A stretch of DNA of 64,000 nt, taken from NCBI GenBank assembly GCA_015059405.1, contig SVAL01000001.1, positions 136,032 to 200,031 on the forward strand. Direction: 5' to 3'. The notes beneath the pieces were generated by a model. That model did no database searches. It was not told where the DNA came from and saw nothing but the letters and a program-made list of their open reading frames with translations. Numbering within the stretch: position 1 is the stretch's first letter; every line of letters begins with the position of its first letter. Positions 54,733-63,382 of the stretch are shown piece by piece. This DNA is from Bacillota bacterium. Lineage in GTDB: Bacteria > Bacillota_I > Bacilli_A > RF39 > UBA660. Position numbers and translations under genes: made by a program.

Positions 54733-55518
54733 TTAAAACCATTTTCTTTTTTGTTTTTGAGGAACTACGGGTTCTGGTAAAGGTTCTTTCTTTTCTTCGG
54801 GTAATTGATCTTTTAACATTTCTTTAAATACAATTTGTAATCTTTTTACTTCTTCATCTAATTTATCTTGATTTTGAGCTCTTGGTGAACGATAGTTACA
54901 CTCTTCATCTGGAAGGTCTAATAATTCAACATCTTCTAAAGAAGCTATGTGGCTATAATTTTTTACTTTATTAGGGTTTAATTTTGCACCTATACTACCT
55001 TTAAAGTTTGTTTCCCATAATTTACATCCGTCAAAAGACTGATTAGTAAAATCAACACCATTTAAAGAAGCATGGCTTAAATCTTTTTCAAAGATTGTTT
55101 GAGGATTAATTCTTACGTTTTTACAACCATTAAAACGTGTTGCAGTTAATTTTACTCCTTCGAATAAATCCTTTTGATTCATATCTTCGTTTCCAATAAT
55201 TGTAATATTTTCATCAAGTTCTGTTTGACTTAGATCTTTTTCATATAAATTTTGTGGATTAAAGCATATATTATGTGTCCCGAATAGTTTGGTGCCTGAA
55301 AGTTTAACATTATCAAAGGGTAAATTTCTACAATCTATTTTTTTAAGTAAATTTAACATTATGTGATTTAATCTATAATATTTGTTTCCTTTCTTATCTT
55401 CTTCTTCATCAAAGAATAACTCTATCATTTCTTCTTTACTATAAGGTAAAAGTATTGGAGCTTCAGGAGTTACATTATATAATACTTCATACATAGCCTT
55501 TCTTTTTACTGTTATCAT
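54733..55518 (-). CDS. Pentapeptide-repeat-like protein
   Basis: The 261 residues include imperfect pentapeptide repeats between about 70 and 185 (DNVKLSGTKLFG, DLFEGVKLTATRFNG, KDLSHASLNGVDFTNQSFDGCKLWETNFKG), predicting a right-handed beta helix. A recurring longer frame (F/INPQxxYEKDLS) spaces the blocks. The C-terminal 60 residues are charged and Pro-rich. Some pentapeptide proteins mimic DNA and protect gyrase; nothing here shows that. RBS AAGGAG. Confidence 0.7.
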   Translation of the reverse strand: MITVKRKAMYEVLYNVTPEAPILLPYSKEEMIELFFDEEEDKKGNKYYRLNHIMLNLLKKIDCRNLPFDNVKLSGTKLFGTHNICFNPQNLYEKDLSQTELDENITIIGNEDMNQKDLFEGVKLTATRFNGCKNVRINPQTIFEKDLSHASLNGVDFTNQSFDGCKLWETNFKGSIGAKLNPNKVKNYSHIASLEDVELLDLPDEECNYRSPRAQNQDKLDEEVKRLQIVFKEMLKDQLPEEKKEPLPEPVVPQKQKRKWF

Positions 55519-55570
55519 AGTTCTCCTTCTTTCTTAGGTAATATTTTAATACAATTTATATATTTTTCAA

Positions 55571-55599
55571 TAAAAAAAGAAATATTATTTATATTTCTC
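55571..55599 (-). terminator. Terminator of yneF
   Basis: AGAAATAT and ATATTTCT (55579-55586, 55591-55598) with seven Ts on minus. Confidence 0.8.
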
Positions 55600-55794
55600 C
55601 ATTTGTTTCATAATTTGATTAATTTGTTTTTGTGATGGTTTTCTTCCCATTTGTAACATTAATGATTTAATCATTTCTTCGTTTATAGGTGGGTTCTTTT
55701 TTAAATAATTTTCCATTACTTTTCTACATACAAAGAAACCAATAACAGCACCTAATACTAATCCAATTACTAACCATAGTATATTCATCCACAT
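55585..55794 (-). CDS. YneF family (UPF0154) membrane protein
   Basis: The 69-residue protein has one span ([23 protein letters not shown]) then [33 protein letters not shown], the UPF0154 signature. Function unknown. It sits next to the SirA-like gene and tkt, as in Bacillus subtilis. Confidence 0.93.
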   Translation of the reverse strand: MWMNILWLVIGLVLGAVIGFFVCRKVMENYLKKNPPINEEMIKSLMLQMGRKPSQKQINQIMKQMEKYK

Positions 55795-55839
55795 ATTAAT
55801 TTCATCTCCTATATAGGTATTTTACTAAAAATTATATGT

Positions 55840-56265
55840 TTAGACAAGTGTTTTAACTCTTGATAAAAAGAAATAATCATCATTTTTAAAATTACATGCG
55901 AATAAAAATGGTTCATATTTGTTAAGAAGTTCAAAAAATTCTGTATAATCATGAATAGTATTTATTGTTATATGTGTTGTTTTTATCTTCATTAAACTAA
56001 CTTCTTTGTTATATAGATTATTTATAATATGTTCATCGTTATTTTTAGAATATCTTAATTTATCTTTTAAGTCATTACATATTTTATTATCTATATTTGT
56101 TTTATTTATACTTTTTGCGACTTGTTTAAAGAGGCTATAACCATATTCTAAATCTCTTTTATTCATTTCATATATTTCTAAAAATATATTATATAAAGCT
56201 TTAGGATAGTCTTTATATAACTCGTAGATTTCTTCTTTTACACTAAAAATAAAATATATTTTCAT
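55840..56265 (-). CDS. sirA: SirA-like protein (sporulation inhibitor of replication)
   Basis: The 141-residue product starts YFIFSVKEEIYELYKDYP, like SirA's YxxLIKEEF, and ends FFELLNKYEPFLFACNFKNDDYFFLSRVK, which parallels the SirA C-terminus (FFEVLKKTSPCFLAMDFN). Gene order tkt, sirA, yneF equals that of Bacillus subtilis (tkt-yneE-yneF). SirA binds domain I of DnaA and blocks initiation at the onset of sporulation. Similarity is moderate but synteny makes the call good. Confidence 0.8.
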   Translation of the reverse strand: MKIYFIFSVKEEIYELYKDYPKALYNIFLEIYEMNKRDLEYGYSLFKQVAKSINKTNIDNKICNDLKDKLRYSKNNDEHIINNLYNKEVSLMKIKTTHITINTIHDYTEFFELLNKYEPFLFACNFKNDDYFFLSRVKTLV

Positions 56266-56312
56266 ATCATCACCTATTTTTAGTATAAAGAATGCTTCTA
56301 TCGATTAATGTA

Positions 56313-56341
56313 GAAAAAAAGAATTAACTTAATAATTCTTC
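56313..56341 (-). terminator. Terminator of tkt
   Basis: AAGAATTA and TAATTCTT (56319-56326, 56333-56340) with seven Ts on minus, over the tkt stop. Confidence 0.75.
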
Positions 56342-58300
56342 TATTTTTTTAATTATATCTTTTTCTGTAAAATTGAATTTATTTAAAATATCATCTTTTT
56401 TACCACTATATCCGAAACTATTTATATTAAATAAATAATTATCATCTTTTACATATTTATACCATGAATATGAAGATGATGCTTCTATTACGAAAGTTTT
56501 AGTGTTTTCAGGAAGAATTTCTTTTTTATATTTTTCATCTTGTCTTTCAAATACTTCTATTGATGGCATTGATACAATTCTTATATCATAACCTTTGCTT
56601 TCTAGTTCTTTTTTTACTTTTGATGTAAGTGTTAGTTCTTCACCTGTAGTTATAATAATTGCATCTAATTTTTTTCTTTCTTTTTCTAATATATAAGCAC
56701 CTTTCATTGTTTCATTTATATTAGTAAATTCATTAATTTCTACTTTATTTCTACCTAAAACTAATGCAGCTGGTTTTCTATTTTCAAAAATAGCTTTATA
56801 AGAACCAATTACTTCATTTGAATCAGCAGGACGATATACATCTAAGTTTGGAATACTTCTTAAAGCAATTAGTTGTTCTACTGGTTGATGAGTTGGTCCA
56901 TCTTCTCCTACAGTAATTGAATCATGTGTAAATACATAAATAACTGGTAAATCCATTAATGCACTCATTCTGATTGCTGGTTTTGCGTAATCTGAGAATG
57001 AGAAAAATGTTGATGCGAATGGTGTTAGACCTGTTAGAGCAATACCATTAGCGATAGATGACATAGCATGTTCTCTAATACCAAAATGAATATTTCTACC
57101 AAGTGGATAATTATTTGAGAAAGCACTACTACTATTTATTTTAGAATTTGTAGATTTACTAACATCGGCACTACCACCAATTAAGAACGGATATACGTCA
57201 CTAATAGCATTTAATACTTTACCGCTTGATTCACGAGTTGCTTCTTTCATATCAACAGGTGAATCATAAATAATATCTTTTAATTTAACAGGATTTCTAA
57301 AATTAATAATTTGATTTAATTCTTTTTTAGCATTTGAATCAAGTTCATTATATCTTTTTTGCCAATTTTCATATAAATGATCACAACGATCTTTAATAGA
57401 TTGTTGCATTGACTCTAAGGCTTCTGCATTTGGTTGAAAAGCAATATCTCTTAAGTCTAACTTTTCTTTGACGTTTGTTATGTCTTCTTTTGATAGTGGT
57501 GAACCATGTACTGCAGAAGATGCTTGATTTATTGAATGTTTTCCAATTACAGTATGAATTTCAATAAGTGTTGGTTTATCTGATTGTTTTGCTTTTTCTA
57601 TTGCAGCATCTATATCATTAGTTATTTCACCATCAGCTACATTAATATAATTCCATCCTTGTGATTCAAAACGCATTTTTATATTTTCATTAAAACTATT
57701 ATCAAGACTTCCATCTAGTGTAATACCATTTGAATCCATAAGAACAATAAGTTTATTTAAACCAAGTTTTCCAGCTAGTGAGCAAACTTCATAACTTACT
57801 CCTTCCATTAAGTCCCCTTCTCCACAAAGAACATAAGTATAATAATTAATTATATCTTCACCAAAATATTTTTCTTGATGCTTTTCACCTATTGCTATAC
57901 CTACAGCAGTAGCTATTCCTTGACCAAGAGGACCAGTAGAAACATCTACTCCTGGTGTTACATCTATTTCTGGATGTCCTGGTGTTTTAGAATCTATTTT
58001 TCTAAAGTCTTTTAAATCATCTAATGTTAAATTATAACCAGACATATAAAGGGTTGCATATAATAAACTTGAACCATGCCCTGCAGACATAACAAATCTA
58101 TCTCTATTAATCCATTTATCATCTTTTGGATTAACAACAAGATGATTTGCATATAATGTTGTTAATATTGGCGCAGCACCAAGAGCAATACCAGGGTGTC
58201 CACTACTAGCATTATCTATCATATCTATAGATAAACCTCTAATATTATCTATTATCTTTTTATCTACTTGATTGTTTTCTTTTTTAAATCCTATCATCAT
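56324..58300 (-). CDS. tkt: Transketolase
   Basis: This thiamine-diphosphate enzyme of the pentose phosphate pathway has 658 residues. It shows the N-terminal SIDMIDNASSGHPGIALGAAP, the ThDP motif GEGDLMEGVSYE...DSNGITLDG, and FGIREHAMSSIANGIAL, then THDSITVGEDGPTHQPVEQLIALRSIPN. RBS GGTGATAAT precedes ATG 58300. Confidence 0.98.
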   Translation of the reverse strand: MMIGFKKENNQVDKKIIDNIRGLSIDMIDNASSGHPGIALGAAPILTTLYANHLVVNPKDDKWINRDRFVMSAGHGSSLLYATLYMSGYNLTLDDLKDFRKIDSKTPGHPEIDVTPGVDVSTGPLGQGIATAVGIAIGEKHQEKYFGEDIINYYTYVLCGEGDLMEGVSYEVCSLAGKLGLNKLIVLMDSNGITLDGSLDNSFNENIKMRFESQGWNYINVADGEITNDIDAAIEKAKQSDKPTLIEIHTVIGKHSINQASSAVHGSPLSKEDITNVKEKLDLRDIAFQPNAEALESMQQSIKDRCDHLYENWQKRYNELDSNAKKELNQIINFRNPVKLKDIIYDSPVDMKEATRESSGKVLNAISDVYPFLIGGSADVSKSTNSKINSSSAFSNNYPLGRNIHFGIREHAMSSIANGIALTGLTPFASTFFSFSDYAKPAIRMSALMDLPVIYVFTHDSITVGEDGPTHQPVEQLIALRSIPNLDVYRPADSNEVIGSYKAIFENRKPAALVLGRNKVEINEFTNINETMKGAYILEKERKKLDAIIITTGEELTLTSKVKKELESKGYDIRIVSMPSIEVFERQDEKYKKEILPENTKTFVIEASSSYSWYKYVKDDNYLFNINSFGYSGKKDDILNKFNFTEKDIIKKIEELLS

Positions 58301-58337
58301 ATTATCACCTATTATTTATTATAACATATTATCATTT

Positions 58338-59162
58338 TTATATAAATTCTTTTTCGATGTGTTCAAGTGCATATTTAACACCATCTTCATCGTTTGTCTT
58401 TGTAATAAAAGTAGCTTTAGATTTTAATTCATCACAAGCATTTCCCATAGCTACTTTATAATTAACTGCATTAAACATATCTATGTCGTTGATATGATCT
58501 CCTATTGCAATACAATTATCTTTAGTAGTATTTACTGTTTTGATAAAGTTTTTTATACCTGTTCCTTTATTTACACCTTTTAATACTACATCATAGAAAA
58601 ATCCATCAGGACTATCTATTTGTTTTAACTTCATTGTTGTTGATATATTTACTATTTCTAAAGCTGGAATAGTGTCTAAGAAGTCTTTAACTTTTGTCAT
58701 TTCGTTGTAACTATAACTTCCTAAGACAAATTGTGTTATATTTTTTGATTCCATATCTTTTATACTTCTAATTCTTTTTGTATCTTTTTTCTCATAATTA
58801 ATATCATAGTTTAAAAAATCGTTACAATATCTGTTTTTTTCTGTATTAAAAGATATAGCCATACGATTTTCTTTACAATAATCATATATTGTTTCAAGTA
58901 TTTTAAATGGGATTTTATCTTGATATATGATTTTCTTTTCTTTTTGATCATATATTAAACTTCCGTTTGATGAAATTAAATATCTTGATGTGTTGCATTT
59001 TTTAGATAATTCAACTAAATAATCATTTGTTCTTCCTGAACAAAAAACTATTTCAAAATCTTTTTTTTCAATTTCATTCATTGCTTTTATATTGGCTTTT
59101 GATACTTTTTTATGTGAATCTGTTAGTGTACCATCTATATCTACAAAGATATATTTTTTCAT
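58338..59162 (-). CDS. Cof-type HAD phosphatase
   Basis: The 274-residue HAD type IIB protein has FVDIDGTLTDSHKK (nucleophile Asp), SSNGSLIYD, LKGVNKGTGIKNFI and IGDHINDIDMFNAV. Substrate, usually a sugar phosphate or flavin mononucleotide, is unknown. The start at 59162 (MKKYIFVDIDG) with AGGAGGG replaces a longer frame that runs into a terminator. Confidence 0.9.
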   Translation of the reverse strand: MKKYIFVDIDGTLTDSHKKVSKANIKAMNEIEKKDFEIVFCSGRTNDYLVELSKKCNTSRYLISSNGSLIYDQKEKKIIYQDKIPFKILETIYDYCKENRMAISFNTEKNRYCNDFLNYDINYEKKDTKRIRSIKDMESKNITQFVLGSYSYNEMTKVKDFLDTIPALEIVNISTTMKLKQIDSPDGFFYDVVLKGVNKGTGIKNFIKTVNTTKDNCIAIGDHINDIDMFNAVNYKVAMGNACDELKSKATFITKTNDEDGVKYALEHIEKEFI

Positions 59163-59176
59163 TTTAAACCCTCCTA

Positions 59177-59203
59177 ATAAAAAAATAGGCAAAACCTATT
59201 TTA
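59177..59203 (-). terminator. Terminator of the anchored-protein gene
   Basis: AAATAGG (59183-59189) and CCTATTT (59195-59201) with seven Ts on minus. Confidence 0.75.
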
Positions 59204-60173
59204 ATAATGACACATTTAATAAAGAATATGAACTACCACTTATATCATATGTATATCTATATGTACTTCCATTCTTTATATATTGTTCAAAACTTTGATT
59301 TTGATTTGTAATTAATGTTGTGAAGTTTGGATCTTTAAACACGCCATTTTCACTTATAAATACTACTTTTACGTCTATGTATAATTTAGTTTTATCTTTA
59401 GTTGCTGATTGTAATTCTTGTTGAGTAAATGTATTTATTTGATTAGTATAATTGTAACATTTTCCTACATATGCATTACTACCATTATAGATAAACTTTA
59501 TTGTTTTTTGATATTCATCATTAGTATAGAAATTATAAGTAAACTCATCATAATTAACTACTGTTGTAGAAAATCTATTTTTTAATATTTCATCAATTGC
59601 TTTTTGTTCAATAATAATATCAGAATTACATGCTTCTTCTATTGTTGTTTTATTTTTTATTAATGATGCAAAATCATTTGTTTTAGTTACTAAGAATAAT
59701 TTATTTTTATCTGTTAAATTCTTAATATCCATATTTCCAGTTTTATATATTGCTAAAGTATCGTTTTCATAATAATCATATTTTAAATTAATAATTTCTT
59801 TTTCAAGTGCTTTTATTTCATAATTAGCTGGTGGAATATCACCATCTTCCAATTCAGTAACTGGTTTTTCATTATCTGATTTGGGTGTTTCTTCTTTATT
59901 TTCAGTTTCTTTTTCTTTTTTTGAAGTGTTTGTATCAAAAGGATTAAATATTAATACAATTAATAAACCTAATAATACAACTATAATAACTACAAGTAGA
60001 AAGAATAATTTTTTTCTTACTTCTTTTTTTTCTTCTTCTGATAATGGTTCCTTTTCTTGTTCTTCAATTGGTAAAAAACTATCATCGTCGTTTAAATTGG
60101 AAATATCAGAATCCATATTTGCTTCTATTTGAACTTTAGCGGTTGATTTCCATTCTTTTTCTCTATTAGTCAT
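59196..60173 (-). CDS. Single-span anchored protein, unknown
   Basis: The 325-residue product has an acidic cytosolic N-terminus (about 50 residues), one span (KKLFFLLVVIIVVLLGLLIVLIF), a Glu/Lys/Thr-rich linker and an outer domain of about 210 residues with no family I recognise. Its plan resembles the pair at 13550 and 14533. RBS GAGG. Confidence 0.6.
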   Translation of the reverse strand: MTNREKEWKSTAKVQIEANMDSDISNLNDDDSFLPIEEQEKEPLSEEEKKEVRKKLFFLLVVIIVVLLGLLIVLIFNPFDTNTSKKEKETENKEETPKSDNEKPVTELEDGDIPPANYEIKALEKEIINLKYDYYENDTLAIYKTGNMDIKNLTDKNKLFLVTKTNDFASLIKNKTTIEEACNSDIIIEQKAIDEILKNRFSTTVVNYDEFTYNFYTNDEYQKTIKFIYNGSNAYVGKCYNYTNQINTFTQQELQSATKDKTKLYIDVKVVFISENGVFKDPNFTTLITNQNQSFEQYIKNGSTYRYTYDISGSSYSLLNVSLLK

Positions 60174-60216
60174 CTTCTAGCCTCCCATTTTTATATTCTA
60201 ATTATATCACTCTTAA

Positions 60217-60750
60217 TTATTCTATTTCAAGATTATTGTTTTCGATTAAAGAAATGATATTATCATTAGTTAATTTTATATCTAATACAACATATGCATT
60301 TTCCATTATTCCACCATGCATTTCTACTAGTTTTTTACATGCTTTATATGTACCACCAGTTGCATAAACATCATCAATAAAAATACATTTTTTATTTTTT
60401 AAATCAACGATTGGAATATCAAGTTCAATATTAGAATATTCAGTTGTATCATTAATTGTTGCCATAACTGAACCTGGTGGAAGTTTGCCATGTTTTCTTA
60501 TTGGTACTAGCGGTTTTTCAAGTAATGCAGCTACATATGTTCCCCATAAGAATCCACGAGCGTCTGGTGAAATGATATAATCAATATCATCGTTATACTC
60601 TAAAACTTTATTTTTTAGTTCAGTAGATACTGTTTTAAATGCTTCTCCATCAGTTAATGTAGGTGTTAAATCTACAAAGTTTACTCCTTTTATTGGGAAA
60701 TCTTTTTCTATGCGATATAAAATATTCTTAGTTTGTTTTACGTTACTCAT
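60217..60750 (-). CDS. apt: Adenine phosphoribosyltransferase
   Basis: APT converts adenine and PRPP to AMP. The 177-residue product has the PRPP loop CIFIDDVYATGGTYKA and DYIISPDARGFLWGTYVA, plus KHGKLPPG as the flexible loop. The start at 60750 (MSNVKQT) follows ATGGAGAG; four extra codons of the frame are within the RBS. Confidence 0.95.
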   Translation of the reverse strand: MSNVKQTKNILYRIEKDFPIKGVNFVDLTPTLTDGEAFKTVSTELKNKVLEYNDDIDYIISPDARGFLWGTYVAALLEKPLVPIRKHGKLPPGSVMATINDTTEYSNIELDIPIVDLKNKKCIFIDDVYATGGTYKACKKLVEMHGGIMENAYVVLDIKLTNDNIISLIENNNLEIE

Positions 60751-60803
60751 ACTACTCTCCATTATCTATTATTTTCCATAAATATTATACTATTTTTTTA
60801 TAA

Positions 60804-60834
60804 AAATAAAAAGAACTATTTACTAGTTCTTTTA
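60804..60834 (-). terminator. Terminator of the CDF transporter gene
   Basis: AAGAACTA (60811-60818) and TAGTTCTT (60824-60831) with a T-rich end on minus, over the stop. Confidence 0.75.
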
Positions 60835-61718
60835 CTTGTTTTATTATCTTTTTTTATTTCGATTGGATTAACATGAATTACAGCTAAATATATTTCTTCA
60901 ATTTCTTTTATTATTTCTTTTTCTAAATTATCTGCGATTTCATGACTTTCAAAAGTTGACAAATTACCATCTACAAATATTGTTACTGATATTTGGTATT
61001 TATATCCTACAGGGGTTGAGTTAAAATGTCTTATCTTTTTTATTTCTTTATGTTTATCAATTATCTTTAATACTTTTTCTTTTGCTTCTTCAGATATTGA
61101 TTTATCCATTAAGACATCATAACTATCTTTAAATATTTTAGCTGATGTATAAAATATCCATATAGAAATACCAATTCCTACTATTCCATCTAACCAATAT
61201 ATGTTTATTAATGAAAATAAACATGAAATTAAGTTAAAAGTTGTTATAATACAATCATTTCTGTGATCATATGAATTAGCTTTAATTAATAGGTTATTAT
61301 GTTTATTTGCAAGTTTATTTGTATATATAAATAGACATAACTTTGTTAGTATTGTAATTATACATACAATAATTAACCATATAGAAAACGTATATTTATC
61401 TTGATTTATTATTGATGATATGGAATCTATTAATATCTTTATAGACATGATAATCATAACCAAACTAATTAGCATTGAATATATGTATTCTGCTTTACCA
61501 TGTCCAAGATTATGATCATCATCTGAAGGAATGTTAGCTATTTTATTACCGATATATGTCATAAGAGAAGAAAATATATCTCCGGCACTATTAAATGAAT
61601 CAGCTATCATTGCTTGACTATTAGTAATAAAACCTATTATGCTTTTTATGATAAGCAAAAAAACATTACCTATTATTCCTAAAATGCTAGCTATTTTTAC
61701 ACTTTTATATCTTTCCAT
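60816..61718 (-). CDS. Cation diffusion facilitator, possibly Mn-type
   Basis: The 300-residue transporter has six spans and a cytosolic C-terminal domain (IDKHKEIKKIRHFNSTPVGYKYQISVTIFVDGNLS). Span 2 has ADSFNSAGDIFSS (N-x3-D) and span 5 has NSYDHRNDCIIT, where the usual first His of HxxxD is Asp (DxxxD). That pattern is associated with manganese-exporting CDFs. The loop motif DHNLGHGKAE is standard. Confidence 0.88.
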   Translation of the reverse strand: MERYKSVKIASILGIIGNVFLLIIKSIIGFITNSQAMIADSFNSAGDIFSSLMTYIGNKIANIPSDDDHNLGHGKAEYIYSMLISLVMIIMSIKILIDSISSIINQDKYTFSIWLIIVCIITILTKLCLFIYTNKLANKHNNLLIKANSYDHRNDCIITTFNLISCLFSLINIYWLDGIVGIGISIWIFYTSAKIFKDSYDVLMDKSISEEAKEKVLKIIDKHKEIKKIRHFNSTPVGYKYQISVTIFVDGNLSTFESHEIADNLEKEIIKEIEEIYLAVIHVNPIEIKKDNKTSKRTSK

Positions 61719-61725
61719 AGTACAC

Positions 61726-62019
61726 CTACTTGTTTATCTTTTTTATTCTTTTTTTAATTAATAATATTAGTTCTATTGGTCCATTAATTTTATTTAGTAC
61801 TAATAATGCATCTTGTAATTTAGTTTTTAATGGGGTTTCTTTTTCTATTTCTTCAGATACTTTTTTATATTCATAATTATCAATTGGATTAACTTCAATA
61901 AAGTCTTTTATATAATTTTCAATATCTTTTAACACATATACTTTTAAATCATATTCGTCCATTTCTCTTACACCAAAATATCCGCTTACAAAATATTTAA
62001 ATTGATCTTTTAAATCCAT
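61726..62019 (-). CDS. Small hypothetical protein
   Basis: The 97-residue product starts MDLKDQFKYFVSGYFGVREMDEYDLK and is helical and charged, with no motif I recognise. It lies 7 bases before the CDF transporter start, so the two are probably co-transcribed. RBS GGTGATAAT. Confidence 0.55.
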   Translation of the reverse strand: MDLKDQFKYFVSGYFGVREMDEYDLKVYVLKDIENYIKDFIEVNPIDNYEYKKVSEEIEKETPLKTKLQDALLVLNKINGPIELILLIKKRIKKINK

Positions 62020-62057
62020 ATTATCACCTAGTCTTGCTTTTTAATTTTATCATAGAA

Positions 62058-62088
62058 AGTAAAAAGTAGATATAAAATCTACTTATTT
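62058..62088 (-). terminator. Terminator of the 5'-nucleotidase gene
   Basis: AAGTAGAT (62064-62071) and ATCTACTT (62077-62084) with Ts on minus. Confidence 0.8.
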
Positions 62089-62642
62089 TGATTTAATAAT
62101 TTGTTTTTTATATCTAACCAACTATTTACTCTTTCAATACCTAATTCTTTTAATTCTTCATCTGTCATTTTTTCATTGTGCCATGCTGTAAACATTAGAT
62201 TTCTTTTACAATTGGTTAAATTCGATGGTTTATCATCTATCTTGATATCTACATCTAAAAGTGATTTATCATATATAAATATATATTGAAATGGTGTAAT
62301 AAATGGTAATTCTTTATGAAGATAATCACATTTTTGTTTTAATACGACGCTTGATTCAACTGGGATATCTCTAAATATATAAGATGTTCCTATATATACA
62401 TCATAATACTTATTTAATTCTTCAATTGTTTCTTTAGCACCTGGTAGTAATGTACAATAATCATACATATTTTTAGTTACAAACCATTTAAAGAATGCTT
62501 CTTTATCAGGAAGAACATCTTGCATATGAAATTCTTTAAAATAATCCATTTCATAGTTTGTTCCTAAAAATTCATTTATTAAATGAAGAAAACCACCTTG
62601 AGTTATTACATCGTCCATATCAATCATTATTTTTTGTTTCAT
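62079..62642 (-). CDS. NT5C-type 5'(3')-deoxyribonucleotidase-like HAD protein
   Basis: The 187-residue product has IMIDMDDVITQGG (nucleophile DxD), YDVYIGTSY in the second motif and DVDIKIDDKPSNL in the acidic motif, fitting the 5' nucleotidase, deoxy (NT5C) family that dephosphorylates deoxynucleoside monophosphates. With the UMPH-1-like gene at 5557 the window has two distinct nucleotidases. Confidence 0.8.
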   Translation of the reverse strand: MKQKIMIDMDDVITQGGFLHLINEFLGTNYEMDYFKEFHMQDVLPDKEAFFKWFVTKNMYDYCTLLPGAKETIEELNKYYDVYIGTSYIFRDIPVESSVVLKQKCDYLHKELPFITPFQYIFIYDKSLLDVDIKIDDKPSNLTNCKRNLMFTAWHNEKMTDEELKELGIERVNSWLDIKNKLLNQNK

Positions 62643-62675
62643 ATAATCACCTCTAATTATATTAATTATATACTA

Positions 62676-63371
62676 TTAAAATAATTTTTGCTTAATTTTT
62701 TGGTCTGTTTTTTTAGCAGATGTTGCTAGTTGTTTTTCTAAAGCACTATTATCCATAGATAATAATCTGTTTTTAAAATACTCAATATCTTCATCATCAG
62801 TAAAAGTATTGGCAGTTAAATATAAATACATATTCTTTTTACTTCCAAATACTTCTTTTATTAGAGCTGGTTCAAAAGTTAAGGCTGCACATACTAAAGT
62901 TTCAGGATCTTTTGAATCTTTTATTGCTTCTAGTGTTTCATCATATAGTTTCTTTTCATATAAATATACTTTTAACTGATTTAATACTTCTAGTTCTTCA
63001 GCGCTTTCTGGTAGAGTTTTTTTGATTGCTCTTACTGCTAGTGCAACTATTTCATCATCTTCTGGTTTATTTAATCCAATATATGCAGCAATTGTTCTAG
63101 CATTACCATTTTTGTATACTATTTGTTTTATTTCTTCTTCAAGTTGTAAATTTAGTTTTCTACTATATTTATATGCAAAATTTAAATCTATTTCATTCAT
63201 TGAAACATGATATAGAAAGTCTGATTTAATTTTATCTAAATCTAACTCCTTCTTATCTTCGTCAGTAAAAGTAGATAGTACTTCTAATAATAGACCATAT
63301 TCTTCTGTTACATTATCTCCACCAATACTTCCATATATTCTTTCATATATTTCTTGTTTTTTCTTTGTCAT
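62676..63371 (-). CDS. Helical hypothetical protein
   Basis: The 231 residues are almost entirely helical (IKSDFLYHVSMNEIDLNFAYKYSRKLNLQLEEEI, AVRAIKKTLPESAEELEVLNQLKVYLYEKKL) and may form a short alpha-solenoid. No family recognised. It lies 11 bases after the metallophosphoesterase gene and is likely in its transcript. Confidence 0.55.
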   Translation of the reverse strand: MTKKKQEIYERIYGSIGGDNVTEEYGLLLEVLSTFTDEDKKELDLDKIKSDFLYHVSMNEIDLNFAYKYSRKLNLQLEEEIKQIVYKNGNARTIAAYIGLNKPEDDEIVALAVRAIKKTLPESAEELEVLNQLKVYLYEKKLYDETLEAIKDSKDPETLVCAALTFEPALIKEVFGSKKNMYLYLTANTFTDDEDIEYFKNRLLSMDNSALEKQLATSAKKTDQKIKQKLF

Positions 63372-63382
63372 AATTACTCCTT

